Assembly: GCF_015679985.1 (NCBI RefSeq)
Contig: NZ_CP049239.1
Coordinates: 1,550,001-1,614,000 of the forward strand
Direction: 5' to 3'
Origin: Campylobacter concisus
Lineage (GTDB): Bacteria; Campylobacterota; Campylobacteria; Campylobacterales; Campylobacteraceae
Length of the DNA stretch: 64,000 nucleotides
The position numbers were made by a program, and so were the translations under genes. The notes below the pieces were generated by a model that ran no database searches, had not been told where the DNA came from, and was given only the letters and a program-made list of their open reading frames with translations. Shown here piece by piece: positions 1-10,811 of this stretch (position 1 is the first letter of the stretch; each line of letters begins with the position of its first letter).

Positions 1-1095
1 TACATTGCGGCCACCTGGGCAGACATATTTTGTGATCTTACCAGGACACGGCGTAAATGTATTTGGATCCTCAGCTGTTATCCTGCACTCGATCGCATGA
101 CCTTTTAGCTCGATGCTCTCTTGTGATGGTAGCGCCTCGCCTTCAGCCACTTTTATCATAAGCTCGATGATATCAAGACCGCTTACCATTTCGCTCACTG
201 TGTGCTCAACTTGAAGTCTTGTGTTCATCTCGATGAAGTAAAAGTCTAAATTTTTATCAACCAAAAACTCAAACGTACCAGCTCCCTCGTAGCCAATCGC
301 TTTTGCCGCTTTTATGGCTGTTTCGTGAAGTCTCTCTCTTGTCTTTTCGTCAAGCAAAATAGCTGGGCTCTCTTCGATTAGTTTTTGGTGGCGACGCTGC
401 ATAGAGCAGTCACGCTCGCCGATATGAAGCACATTGCCATGGCTATCGCCAATTACTTGAACTTCGATGTGGCGTGGGTTTAGGATATATTTTTCCATAT
501 ACATTGTGCCATCGCCAAATGCGCTCATAGCTTCACTTTCAGCCGACCAAAACGCTTTTTCTAAATCCTCTTCACGTTCAACCACGCGCATGCCGCGTCC
601 GCCGCCACCTGCAGCAGCTTTTAAGATGACTGGATAGCCTATCTTTTTAGCTAGCTCTTTTGCAGCTTTTGTATCAGCCACAGCACCGTCTGAGCCAGGG
701 ATGACTGGCACGCCAGCTCTTTGCATGACTTGCTTTGCCTTACTTTTATCGCTCATCAAAGCCATCGCAGCGACACTTGGTCCTATAAATTTGATCTTGT
801 GATGTGAGCAAATTTCAACAAAATTTTGATTTTCACTTAAAAAGCCATATCCAGGGAAAATAGCGTCTGCTTCGCTGATCTCAGCGGCACTTATGATAGC
901 TGGGATATTTAGATAGCTATCACTTGAGCGTTCTTTACCGATACAAATGGCTACATCAGCATATTTTACGTAAAGTGCGTCTTTATCAGCTGTTGAATAG
1001 ACTACAACGGCTTCTTTACCCATCTCCTTTATCGTTCGCAAAGCACGAAGAGCGATTTCGCCTCGGTTCGCGATTAAAATTCTTTTTAATTCCAT
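1..1095 (-). CDS. accC: Acetyl-CoA carboxylase, biotin carboxylase subunit (partial)
   Basis: Biotin carboxylase carboxylates the biotin of AccB with ATP and bicarbonate, the first half of malonyl-CoA synthesis in the cytoplasm. My translation starts [17 protein letters not shown] and contains the Gly-rich ATP-grasp loop (KAAAGGGGRGM), the lid/biotin region (HIGERDCSMQRRHQK) and the catalytic EMNTRLQVEH motif. 365 codons are visible and the C-terminal roughly 80 residues lie beyond base 1. The ATG overlaps the TAA of accB (TAATG), so the two are translationally coupled, in the order accB-accC. Family identity is certain; only the truncation by the window edge is missing information. Confidence 0.97.
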   Translation of the reverse strand, partial: MELKRILIANRGEIALRALRTIKEMGKEAVVVYSTADKDALYVKYADVAICIGKERSSDSYLNIPAIISAAEISEADAIFPGYGFLSENQNFVEICSHHKIKFIGPSVAAMALMSDKSKAKQVMQRAGVPVIPGSDGAVADTKAAKELAKKIGYPVILKAAAGGGGRGMRVVEREEDLEKAFWSAESEAMSAFGDGTMYMEKYILNPRHIEVQVIGDSHGNVLHIGERDCSMQRRHQKLIEESPAILLDEKTRERLHETAIKAAKAIGYEGAGTFEFLVDKNLDFYFIEMNTRLQVEHTVSEMVSGLDIIELMIKVAEGEALPSQESIELKGHAIECRITAEDPNTFTPCPGKITKYVCPGGRNV

Positions 1096-1541
1096 TAATT
1101 TTTCTCCACGCCAAATAACGGCAATCCAAACTCAACTGGCTGTCCGTCAGAGACTAGCATCTCAGTGATCTGGCAGTCAAACTCAGCCTCGATCTCGTTC
1201 ATTATCTTCATAGCCTCAATAATACCTACTACATCGCCTTTTCTTACTCTTTGGCCTACTTTTACAAATGGGGCAGCGCCTGGGCTTGGAGCAGCATAGA
1301 AAGTACCTACCATAGGAGATTTTATGCTATCTTTTGGTGAGTTTGCGGCTGGTTTTACCTCTGAATTAACGACTACATTTACAGGTGCTGGAGCTGGTGC
1401 TTGTGCTGCTGGTTTAGCAGGCGCGCAATAATCTGAAAATTTTTCAAGCTCTACCTCAAAATCACCACTTTTTATTTTGATATGATTCATCTCCATATCA
1501 TTAAAAAATTCGATAAGCTCTTTTATATCTTCTTTTTTCAT
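1095..1541 (-). CDS. accB: Acetyl-CoA carboxylase biotin carboxyl carrier protein
   Basis: BCCP carries the biotin that is carboxylated by AccC and then donates to acetyl-CoA. The 148-residue product has the usual N-terminal helix region ([13 protein letters not shown]), a Pro/Ala-rich flexible linker at about residues 40-65 and a C-terminal biotinyl domain with EAMKIMNE, in which Lys112 is the biotinylated residue. A longer reading frame extends 25 codons upstream, but the MKKED start at 1541 is preceded by GGAGAA at good spacing and matches the family, so I use it. bioB (15207) lies elsewhere in the window and would supply the cofactor. Confidence 0.96.
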   Translation of the reverse strand: MKKEDIKELIEFFNDMEMNHIKIKSGDFEVELEKFSDYCAPAKPAAQAPAPAPVNVVVNSEVKPAANSPKDSIKSPMVGTFYAAPSPGAAPFVKVGQRVRKGDVVGIIEAMKIMNEIEAEFDCQITEMLVSDGQPVEFGLPLFGVEKN

Positions 1542-1650
1542 AGAAAATTCTCCTAAATTTTTATATAAGCGTCTAATTGTAGCGAAAATTAGATAAAAAA
1601 TTTTTTTATGAAGCAAAAACGAGAACTCAAAGCTACTCTTTTTTGCTAAG

Positions 1651-2493
1651 TTATTTTTCAGTAATAATTATCTTAATGCCTTTAGTATCCACTAAATTTT
1701 CATCGATGATGATCTCATCTATCTTTGCTGCCCTTATCACGCCACTTTTTGGATTTTTTATACTTTTTATCGCTCCGCTTGTGCTTACATCGACACTTGA
1801 ATATTCAAACGCAAGACTCGTATCCATAAAAATGCAATCTTTTACGACCAAATTTTCCACGTAGCAAAGGGCTTGCAAACTCTTTATCGTGCAGTTTATG
1901 AGCGTCACATTTTTTGAGTTCCAAGCTAGATATTCGCCTGAGATGAGGCAGTTTTGCGCTACCACATTTTCGCAGTTCCAAAAAGCATCTTTTGAAATGA
2001 GCTTTGAGTTTGTGATATGGACATTTTTACAACCATCAAAGCAGTAGTTTCCGTCTAAATTTAGCCCATCAATCTCTAAATTTTCGCTATTTGCCCCAAA
2101 GTAATCGCCTTTTGCAAAAACATTTTTTATCTTCACATCCTCACACCCCCAAAGTGTTTCGGCAGCGTCTGAAAAATTTACATTTTCTAGTAAAATTTGC
2201 GAGCTTTTTCTAAAGCTTTTTGGAGCATTTATGACCATATCCTTAAAGCTTAAATTTGTGCTGTACCACATGCCAGCCCTTGCTAGAGGCTCCAAGTATC
2301 CGCCATTTAGCGTGATATCATTTGCATACCAAAGTGGGTATTTGTAGGCAAAAACGCACTCATTTAGCTTTAAATTTGAGCTGTGCTTTAGCGGCGATTC
2401 GCCATCTTCAAAGATGCAGTTTGTAAAATTTACACTTTTTGCCCCAAACATCGCACGCTCGCCAGTAAAAATTTCTGCATTTTTCTCTTGCAT
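1651..2493 (-). CDS. DUF3737 family right-handed beta-helix protein
   Basis: The 280-residue protein is built of repeated short strands with periodic Asn/Cys/Val residues (patterns such as [27 protein letters not shown]), typical of a right-handed parallel beta-helix. The opening, with [28 protein letters not shown], and the [13 protein letters not shown] region match the DUF3737 family as I know it. No signal peptide is visible, so it is probably cytoplasmic. The ATG is preceded by AAGGAC at the right distance. It is transcribed alone, away from dcd, and its function is unknown; pectin-lyase-like folds do not by themselves imply an enzyme here. Confidence 0.8.
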   Translation of the reverse strand: MQEKNAEIFTGERAMFGAKSVNFTNCIFEDGESPLKHSSNLKLNECVFAYKYPLWYANDITLNGGYLEPLARAGMWYSTNLSFKDMVINAPKSFRKSSQILLENVNFSDAAETLWGCEDVKIKNVFAKGDYFGANSENLEIDGLNLDGNYCFDGCKNVHITNSKLISKDAFWNCENVVAQNCLISGEYLAWNSKNVTLINCTIKSLQALCYVENLVVKDCIFMDTSLAFEYSSVDVSTSGAIKSIKNPKSGVIRAAKIDEIIIDENLVDTKGIKIIITEK

Positions 2494-2585
2494 TTTTGTC
2501 CTTTATTAATTTTTGCTGTTAAAATTATACTAATTTTCATCTAATTTATTCGCTTTATTAAATTTACTTTAAAGACGCAAAGCGT

Positions 2586-2591
2586 TATAAT
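2586..2591 (+). promoter_or_regulatory. Probable sigma-70 -10 box for dcd
   Basis: A perfect TATAAT lies about 20 bases before the dcd start codon, after an AT-rich stretch. Campylobacter housekeeping promoters usually lack a strong -35 box, as here. The ribosome site AAGGAG follows before the ATG. Confidence 0.6.
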
Positions 2592-2611
2592 CGCCCAAAA
2601 AAGGAGCAAAA

Positions 2612-3172
2612 ATGGGTTTAAAGTCAGATTCTTGGATAAGAAAAATGTCGGTTGAGAAAAATATGATAGTGCCATTTGCCGAGGAGCAGGTCGGACGCGG
2701 CGTGGTTAGTTACGGCGTTTCTAGCTACGGCTACGATATCCGCGTTGGTGATGAGTTTAAAATTTTTACAAACATCGGCGGAACCGTAGTTGATCCTAAA
2801 AATTTTGATGAAAAGAACGTGGTCGATTTTAAGGGCGATGTCTGCATCGTGCCGCCAAATTCATTCGCTCTAGCGCGCACGATCGAGTATTTTAACATGC
2901 CTGATAACGTGCTAGCGATCTGCCTTGGCAAAAGCACCTACGCAAGGTGCGGCATCATCGTAAACGTAACGCCTTTTGAGCCTGGATTCAAGGGGCACAT
3001 CACGATAGAAATTTCAAACACGACGCCACTTCCTGCAAAAATTTATGCGAACGAAGGCATCGCACAGGTGCTATTTATCGAGGGTGACGAGCCTTGCGAG
3101 GTAACTTATGCTGATAAAAATGGCAAATACCAAGCCCAAGAAGGCATCACTTTGCCAAGAATTTTGAAGTGA
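2612..3172 (+). CDS. dcd: dCTP deaminase
   Basis: Deaminates dCTP to dUTP, which feeds dTMP synthesis after Dut. The 186-residue length is typical of the Dcd family. Diagnostic parts are the N-terminal [12 protein letters not shown], the [13 protein letters not shown] segment, [11 protein letters not shown] with the substrate-binding Ser/Arg, and [18 protein letters not shown] containing the catalytic Glu. The end, [13 protein letters not shown], matches the family C-terminal tail that closes over the active site. It has its own promoter and is followed by a clear terminator, so it appears monocistronic. Confidence 0.96.
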   Translation: MGLKSDSWIRKMSVEKNMIVPFAEEQVGRGVVSYGVSSYGYDIRVGDEFKIFTNIGGTVVDPKNFDEKNVVDFKGDVCIVPPNSFALARTIEYFNMPDNVLAICLGKSTYARCGIIVNVTPFEPGFKGHITIEISNTTPLPAKIYANEGIAQVLFIEGDEPCEVTYADKNGKYQAQEGITLPRILK

Positions 3173-3178
3173 TTTTAT

Positions 3179-3210
3179 GCCTTTGCGACCTTGCAAAGGC
3201 TAAATTTTAA
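3179..3210 (+). terminator. Rho-independent terminator after dcd
   Basis: GCCTTTGC (3179-3186) pairs perfectly with GCAAAGGC (3193-3200) across a 6-base loop, followed by TAAATTTT. It lies 7 bases after the dcd stop and separates dcd from the pse operon. Confidence 0.75.
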
Positions 3211-3302
3211 ACACTACTTTTATGATTTCCTCTAAACATTAATTAAAATTTGACGAAATAGAATCTAGAAAGATAAAAAAATTTTTAATAAATTTTAAAA
3301 AT

Positions 3303-3320
3303 TTGGCATAGCTTTTGCTT
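3303..3320 (+). promoter_or_regulatory. Sigma-54-type promoter ahead of the pse operon
   Basis: TTGGCATAGCTTTTGCTT carries the invariant GG (3305-3306) and GC (3317-3318) with exactly 10 bases between them, the -24/-12 geometry of RpoN promoters, and closely matches TTGGCAC-N5-TTGCT. It sits 70 bases before pseB. In Campylobacter RpoN drives middle flagellar genes (rod, hook), so this would couple glycan synthesis to flagellar assembly. A possible sigma-70 -10 element (TATAAAAT) lies close downstream near 3330, so the operon may have two promoters. Confidence 0.6.
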
Positions 3321-3371
3321 AAATTTTTATAAAATACAATTTAGATTTAGCTATTTATACCCCAAAAATAG

Positions 3372-5494
<2,123 letters not shown>

Positions 5495-5496
5495 AA

Positions 5497-6177
5497 ATGA
5501 TCTGTATCATCCCAGCAAGAGGTGGCAGCAAGAGAATACCTGGCAAAAACATCAAAGACTTTTTAGGCAAGCCCTTAATCGCATATAGCATCGAGGCTGC
5601 GCTAAATTCTAAAGTTTTTAGCGAAGTGATCGTAAGCACCGATGACGAAATGATCGCAAATGTGGCTAGAGAATTTGGAGCTAACGTGCCATTTTTTAGA
5701 GATGCGAGCCTAAGCGATGACTACGCGACAAGCACTGACGTGATAAAAGACGCGATAAGGCGCGCAAATTCTAGCTTTAGTGACGTCTGCTGTCTTTATG
5801 CGACAGCGCCACTGATAACGGCTGAAATTTTAAAAAAGGCCGCAGGAGAGTTTAAAAGGCAGGAATGTAAATTTTTGTTTTCAGCGACTGCGTTTGATTT
5901 TCCTATACAAAGGGCGATAAAACTTGATGAAAATGCTAGAGTTAGCATGTTTTATCCGCAGTTTGAAAAGACACGCTCGCAAGATCTTGAGCCTGCTTTT
6001 CATGACGCTGGGGCATTTTATTTTGGCAAAAAAGAGGCTTGGCTGGAGTGCAGTGCTTTGTTTGCGCCACATTCAAAAGCATATTTGCTGCCAAGAAATT
6101 TAGTCTGTGACATAGATACGCTAGAGGATTTTGAGTTTACTAAGAAGCTTTATTTGATAAATAATGGAAAGATTTGA
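5497..6177 (+). CDS. pseF: Pseudaminic acid cytidylyltransferase
   Basis: Activates pseudaminic acid with CTP to CMP-Pse, the last soluble step before transfer. The 226-residue protein has the CMP-sialate synthetase N-terminus IIPARGGSKRIPGKN (nucleotide-binding loop), then VSTDDEMIA and the CCLYATAPLI region, with DIDTLEDFE near the C-terminus, all diagnostic of PseF/NeuA enzymes. It lies between pseC and pseG with almost no spacing. PseF rather than NeuA or LegF is inferred from the flanking inverting PseB, PseC and PseG. Confidence 0.94.
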   Translation: MICIIPARGGSKRIPGKNIKDFLGKPLIAYSIEAALNSKVFSEVIVSTDDEMIANVAREFGANVPFFRDASLSDDYATSTDVIKDAIRRANSSFSDVCCLYATAPLITAEILKKAAGEFKRQECKFLFSATAFDFPIQRAIKLDENARVSMFYPQFEKTRSQDLEPAFHDAGAFYFGKKEAWLECSALFAPHSKAYLLPRNLVCDIDTLEDFEFTKKLYLINNGKI

Positions 6178-7050
6178 TTGAAAGAATTTAAAGGACTCCC
6201 CCTGCTAAAAACGCTCGTGCGCGCCGATAGTAGCAGTAAGATAGGGCATGGGCACATCAGGCGAGATCTTTTGCTTGCTAAAAAATTTAGCGACATCTCA
6301 TTTGCGTCTTTGAGGCTAGATGGTGACATTTTTGATGAGATAAACTACCCTAGATTTAGCTTAAGAAGTGGCGAGATAGATGAGCTTTGTAAGCTTATAA
6401 AAGATAATAAATTCGAGCTTCTCATCATCGATCACTACGGCTTTAGCTTTGAAAAAGAAAGAGCTATAAAAGAAAAAACTGGCATTAAAATTTTATCATT
6501 TGACGACACTTATGAAAAACATTTTGCAGACTATATTTTGAATGTAAATTTGTATGCACAAAAGGCAAGATATGAGGGGCTGGTAGAAAAGAACTGCGAG
6601 GTATTTTGTGGAAACGAGTTTTTGCTAGTTAGAGATGAGTTTTATGAAGAAGCGCAGGTAAAAAGGGAGAAAATTTACGACTATGCTATCATTCTTGGAG
6701 GTACTGATATCTCAGGGCTAAGTGCAAAAATTTCAGAAAAACTGCTTCTTAAAAAGCTAAAAACAGCTGTCATAACAACTAGCGGAAATAAAAACTTAAG
6801 CGTTCTAAAAGAGCTATCAAGCAAGAGCGAAAATTTCAGTCTTTTTGTAGATAGCAAAAGCGTGGCAAAGCTAATGAATGAAGCCAAAATGCTCATCATA
6901 ACAGCAAGCTCGCTAGTAAATGAAGTTTACGTTTTGGGAGCTAAATTTAAAGCCATTTGCGTAGCTGATAATCAAAAAGAGATCTTTGCTTGGCTAAAAG
7001 AAAATGGATATGAGGCTTACTGGGGAGATGAGATTTGCTTGAGCTTATAA
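6178..7050 (+). CDS. pseG: UDP-2,4-diacetamido-2,4,6-trideoxy-beta-L-altropyranose hydrolase
   Basis: Removes UDP from the acetylated Pse intermediate so that PseI can condense it. The GT-B-like 290-residue protein carries VRADSSSKIGHGHIRRDL near the N-terminus, the His-containing catalytic and phosphate-binding signature of PseG, and IILGGTDISGL in the second domain. The start chosen is TTG, immediately after the pseF TGA; a GTG 12 codons later, just before RADSSS, is a plausible alternative because many PseG proteins begin there. The 3' end overlaps pseH by 16 bases. Confidence 0.93.
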   Translation: MKEFKGLPLLKTLVRADSSSKIGHGHIRRDLLLAKKFSDISFASLRLDGDIFDEINYPRFSLRSGEIDELCKLIKDNKFELLIIDHYGFSFEKERAIKEKTGIKILSFDDTYEKHFADYILNVNLYAQKARYEGLVEKNCEVFCGNEFLLVRDEFYEEAQVKREKIYDYAIILGGTDISGLSAKISEKLLLKKLKTAVITTSGNKNLSVLKELSSKSENFSLFVDSKSVAKLMNEAKMLIITASSLVNEVYVLGAKFKAICVADNQKEIFAWLKENGYEAYWGDEICLSL

Positions 7051-7493
7051 ATTTTACCTCGCTTAATGACGAGCAAAAGTTGATGGTCTTAAAGTGGCGA
7101 AACGACGAGCGCATAGCTAAATTTATGAAAAATAAAAGCGTTGGCAAAGAGGAGCATTTTGCTTTTTTAGAGAGATTAAAGAGCATTCAAGATAAGATTT
7201 ATTTTCTAGTAAAAGACGAGAGCAAATTTATCGGAGTAATAAGCTTTGTTGATATCACGAAAGAAAGTTGCGAATTTGGCGTTTATAAAAACCCAGAGTT
7301 AAAAGGTGTGGGCAAAAAGCTGCTTGATCTCATAAAAGACTACGCTTTTTTTACATTAAAGGTTGGCTCGCTAAAGGCAAAAACTTATAATAACAACGAA
7401 AAAGCGCTCGCACTTTATAAAAATTTTGGCTTTAGGATCTATGCAAAAGATGGTGAATTTAGCTATCTTGAGCTTAAAAATAAAACGGACTAA
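7035..7493 (+). CDS. pseH: Pse pathway N-acetyltransferase
   Basis: GNAT-fold acetyltransferase that acetylates the 4-amino group made by PseC using acetyl-CoA. The 152-residue protein has a typical GNAT layout: LKWRNDERIAKFM near the start, the central FIGVISFVDI strands, the acetyl-CoA-binding segment LKGVGKKLLDLI and the C-terminal NNEKALALYKNFGF helix-strand. The TTG start lies inside the end of pseG, which suggests translational coupling. Position between pseG and pseI supports the assignment more than sequence alone. Confidence 0.9.
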   Translation: MLELINFTSLNDEQKLMVLKWRNDERIAKFMKNKSVGKEEHFAFLERLKSIQDKIYFLVKDESKFIGVISFVDITKESCEFGVYKNPELKGVGKKLLDLIKDYAFFTLKVGSLKAKTYNNNEKALALYKNFGFRIYAKDGEFSYLELKNKTD

Positions 7494-7496
7494 CGG

Positions 7497-8528
7497 ATGA
7501 AAATAGGAAATTTTGATACAGACAAAAAGGTCTTTATAATAGCAGAGCTCTCCGCCAATCACAGTGGCAGCCTAAAAACGGCGGTAGATACGATAAAGGC
7601 AGCTAAGCGCGCTGGAACTGACGCGATAAAGCTTCAGACATATACGCCTGATAGTTTGACTCTAAATTCGCACCTGGACGACTTTGTCATAAAAGGCGGA
7701 CTTTGGGACAAGAGAAATTTATACGAGCTTTATCAAGAGGCGCTAACGCCAAAAGAGTGGCACGCCGAACTTTTTAAAGTAGCAAAAGAAGAAGGACTTG
7801 TCTGCTTTTCAAGCCCATTTTGTAAGGACGACGCCAACTTTTTAGAGCAGTTTAACCCGCCAGCTTACAAGATCGCAAGTTTTGAGGTAACGGACTATGA
7901 TTTTGTAGAGTTTATAGCTAAAAAAGGCAAGCCTATTATCATCTCAACCGGCATAGCTTATGAAGAAGAGATAAGAGATGTGGTGCAAATTTGCAAAAAT
8001 GTAGGCAATAGCGACATCGCTCTTTTAAAATGCACTTCAAGTTACCCAGCGCCGCTAAATAGCATGAATTTGCAAACTATAGCTGATATGAAAGAGAAAT
8101 TTGGCGTTGAGGTCGGCTTTTCAGATCATACTTTAGGTGTGACAGCCCCAGTTGTTGCGGTTAGCTTGGGTGCTAGGATAATTGAAAAGCATTTTATACT
8201 TGATAAAAGCGTAAAAAGTGTTGATAGCGCATTTAGCCTTGATGAGAGCGAATTTACTCTTATGACAAAATGCGTTAGAGAGGCTGAGGAGCTTTTGGGT
8301 AAAGTAAGCTACGAGCTAGATGAAAAAGCGGCTTTAAACAGGAGATTTTCACGCTCACTTTATGCAAGCAAAGATATAAAAAAAGGTGAAATTTTTAGCG
8401 AGCTAAATATAAGGAGCGTGCGCCCAGGATATGGCTTGCACCCTAAATTTCTAAAAGAGCTGATCGGCAAAAAAGCAAAAAGAGATATAAAATTTAGCGA
8501 GAGATTAACAAAGGAGGATTTGATATGA
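7497..8528 (+). CDS. pseI: Pseudaminic acid synthase
   Basis: NeuB-family enzyme that condenses 2,4-diacetamido-2,4,6-trideoxy-L-altrose with phosphoenolpyruvate to give pseudaminic acid. The 343-residue protein shows the TIM-barrel opening (FIIAELSANHSGSL), KLQTYTPDSLTL, FSSPFCKDDANFLEQ, and HFILDKSVKSVDSAFSL, followed by a C-terminal SAF (antifreeze-like) domain from about residue 285 (RRFSRSLYASKDIKKGE). The Lys-Ser-Val-Asp-Ser-Ala segment is characteristic of PseI against NeuB. Its stop overlaps the maf start (ATGA). Confidence 0.95.
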   Translation: MKIGNFDTDKKVFIIAELSANHSGSLKTAVDTIKAAKRAGTDAIKLQTYTPDSLTLNSHLDDFVIKGGLWDKRNLYELYQEALTPKEWHAELFKVAKEEGLVCFSSPFCKDDANFLEQFNPPAYKIASFEVTDYDFVEFIAKKGKPIIISTGIAYEEEIRDVVQICKNVGNSDIALLKCTSSYPAPLNSMNLQTIADMKEKFGVEVGFSDHTLGVTAPVVAVSLGARIIEKHFILDKSVKSVDSAFSLDESEFTLMTKCVREAEELLGKVSYELDEKAALNRRFSRSLYASKDIKKGEIFSELNIRSVRPGYGLHPKFLKELIGKKAKRDIKFSERLTKEDLI

Positions 8529-10546
8529 ATAACAAAAACGATAAGGCATCTAATAAAAAGGTAAAACCATCTAAAGATAATGTATCAAATATCCAAAATC
8601 CTATCTTTCAAAAAAATCTTCAAGCACTATTTCAGCAAGATGAAATTCTAGCAGCAAGGCTTTGGTCTATTGCAGGTAATGAAGACTATGAAATTTTTAT
8701 AGGAAAAGATCCAATTGATATAAATTTAATAAACAAACATACTCTTAAATATATCTATGAAAATCCTGGAGCAGACATTTTAAAGCTACTTGAAGATATA
8801 GAAAGTGACTATAAACGTTATCCGATACTATTTTTTTATGGACTAGGTAATGGCGTACTCTATAAAGCACTAGCAAAAAATGAAACACACCAAAAAATCG
8901 TAGTCATAGAGCCAGAGATCGAGATCATATATCTTGTTTTAAATGTTATTGATCTATCAAACGAACTAGAAAGTGGACAGATAATACTTTTTTATTCAAA
9001 ATTTGCCACCTATACACATTTTTATTATCTGGTTACAGAAGCGAAACTAAACTCATATGCAAAAACCTATGATAATCTTATGATTCATATGCCTTTTTAT
9101 GATCAATTTGAAGAAGACTACATAAGAATAAACAAAGAGATTACAAGGGCATTTTCTCAAATAGTAGTTGCTCACGGCAATAGCATAGACGATCTTTTAT
9201 TAGGCACAAGACAAAATTGTGAAAATTTAGTGCCCATGATTAGCAATTATTGCTACACAAGTCTTGTTAAAAAAAGATATGGTCTTATGGATACAGCTAT
9301 AATTGTATCAACTGGCCCAAGCCTAGATAAACAGCTTAATACGCTTAAAAAATTTGCTCCATATGTTAGCATTATAAGCGTTGATGCCTCTTATCCAATC
9401 CTTGCAAGGCATGATATCAAGCCTGATTATGTAATGTCGATTGAAAGAATAGAACCAACTTCTAGTTTTTTTGAAAAAAAACATCCAAATATTGATGACA
9501 ATATACACTTTATTGTTGCCTCAGTTACACACAAGCAAACTATTAAAAATATCTTGCCAAGAAAACTAGTACTAACTATGAGACCTCAACAAGAGGAGTA
9601 TATGTTTGGTCTAAAAAGATATGGATATTTGGGTGTGGGGCATAGTTGTGCAAACATGGCCTACCAGCTAGCCTATGTCTTAGGACATAAAAATATCGTT
9701 TTCATAGGACAGGATCTAGCATTTGGTAAAGATGGAGCAAGCCATGCAAAAGGTCACGCTTTTGCACAAGCGGATGAAAATTTATATGTTAAAGCTTATG
9801 GCGGAGAGGGGGAGGTTAAAACAACATATGTTTGGACTCTATTTAAAAACCAGTTTGAAAATGACATCGCCCAATCAAGCTTAGAGAATATAAAATCATA
9901 TAACTGTACCGAAGGTGGTGCTAGAATAGAAGGCACTATAGAAAAGCCGTTTTTAGAAGTAATGCATGAGCTTTGCAAAGGCAAAGAGATTAAAAAACTG
10001 CCTAATATCAAAAAAGACAGTGAAACGACGGTAAATAAAAACCTTTTAAAAGCTTATAAAGTCATACTTGCAAAGATAAAGGCTCAAAGTGAAGTCAAAC
10101 AACAAATAGAAAAAGTCTTTTTAGAAGTAGTGCCTAGCATAGATAAATTGCTTGAGCTCAATAAAGAAAATAAAATAGAAAAAAAGCATTTTAATGAGCT
10201 TCTTAAAATAACAAAAAAGATAGATAAACTAAAAGATGTAATCGCAAAACGTAATTATCAAAAATATGTAGATAATATATTGCAAATTTCAGTCTATTAT
10301 CAAGAACTTGAGCTTGCAAAAATTTCTGTAGCGCCAAGCGACACAACTATCCAAAAAACTAACAAACTTCTTATGTGGGTAAATATGCACAAGTACTGGA
10401 TGTTCTCTGCAGCTGGCGGACTAAATGCCGACATTGAAGTTACTAAAAAAGCTTCAAAAACACTTGTTGCTGAGCTAAAAAAGAGAAAACTAATAACTAA
10501 AAATGAGATAGGAAAAGCAAAAGAAAATTTTATACTGAGTATATAA
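8525..10546 (+). CDS. Motility accessory factor (Maf/PseE), flagellin Pse transferase
   Basis: The 673-residue protein belongs to the Maf family (DUF115/MptE-like core), thought to transfer CMP-pseudaminic acid to Ser/Thr of flagellin in the cytoplasm. The central DUF115 domain (about residues 250-420) shows AIIVSTGPSLDKQL, VDASYPILARHDIKPDYVMSIE and the GQDLAFGKDGASHAKGH segment; flanking N- and C-terminal Maf regions are Lys-rich and helical. It is the last gene of the pse operon, overlaps pseI, and faces the flagellin gene, the likely acceptor. Codon use is more AT-rich than the pse genes before it, a common trait of these variable genes. Which Maf paralogue it is cannot be decided here. 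Confidence 0.88.
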   Translation: MNNKNDKASNKKVKPSKDNVSNIQNPIFQKNLQALFQQDEILAARLWSIAGNEDYEIFIGKDPIDINLINKHTLKYIYENPGADILKLLEDIESDYKRYPILFFYGLGNGVLYKALAKNETHQKIVVIEPEIEIIYLVLNVIDLSNELESGQIILFYSKFATYTHFYYLVTEAKLNSYAKTYDNLMIHMPFYDQFEEDYIRINKEITRAFSQIVVAHGNSIDDLLLGTRQNCENLVPMISNYCYTSLVKKRYGLMDTAIIVSTGPSLDKQLNTLKKFAPYVSIISVDASYPILARHDIKPDYVMSIERIEPTSSFFEKKHPNIDDNIHFIVASVTHKQTIKNILPRKLVLTMRPQQEEYMFGLKRYGYLGVGHSCANMAYQLAYVLGHKNIVFIGQDLAFGKDGASHAKGHAFAQADENLYVKAYGGEGEVKTTYVWTLFKNQFENDIAQSSLENIKSYNCTEGGARIEGTIEKPFLEVMHELCKGKEIKKLPNIKKDSETTVNKNLLKAYKVILAKIKAQSEVKQQIEKVFLEVVPSIDKLLELNKENKIEKKHFNELLKITKKIDKLKDVIAKRNYQKYVDNILQISVYYQELELAKISVAPSDTTIQKTNKLLMWVNMHKYWMFSAAGGLNADIEVTKKASKTLVAELKKRKLITKNEIGKAKENFILSI

Positions 10547-10553
10547 GCTAATT

Positions 10554-10612
10554 TGTAAGTAGAATTATTTTACTTACAGTCTTTTTATTTGGCTTACTAG
10601 TTTTAGTAAGCC
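10554..10612 (+). terminator. Terminator hairpins after maf
   Basis: TGTAAGTA (10554-10561) pairs with TACTTACA (10571-10578), followed by GTCTTTTTATTT. A second perfect hairpin, GGCTTACTA (10591-10599) with TAGTAAGCC (10604-10612), follows. Both lie within 70 bases of the maf stop and end the pse operon. Confidence 0.65.
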
Positions 10613-10706
10613 TCTGTCACAATTATAAATTTATAACACAACCCATTATTAAACCACTAGAGCAAAAATGAAATAGATACATTACTATTTATTTTTAGTA
10701 GATAAA

Positions 10707-10790
10707 GCCCCAAAGTTAAACTCTGGGGCGTGGGTTTGCGTATTGTAAAAGCATTAACACTCTTAAGGCTTTGTTACTGCGACAAAGCCT
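10707..10790 (-). terminator. Hairpins downstream of flagellin
   Basis: On the flagellin strand the transcript would form AGGCTTTGT/ACAAAGCCT (10766-10774 with 10782-10790, perfect 9 bp), then GCCCCAGAG/CTTTGGGGC (10707-10715 with 10721-10729, one mismatch) followed by TTTATCT. The second, G+C-rich hairpin is the better terminator. Confidence 0.55.
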
Positions 10791-10811
10791 CTATCTAAAA
10801 CCTTAATGAAA

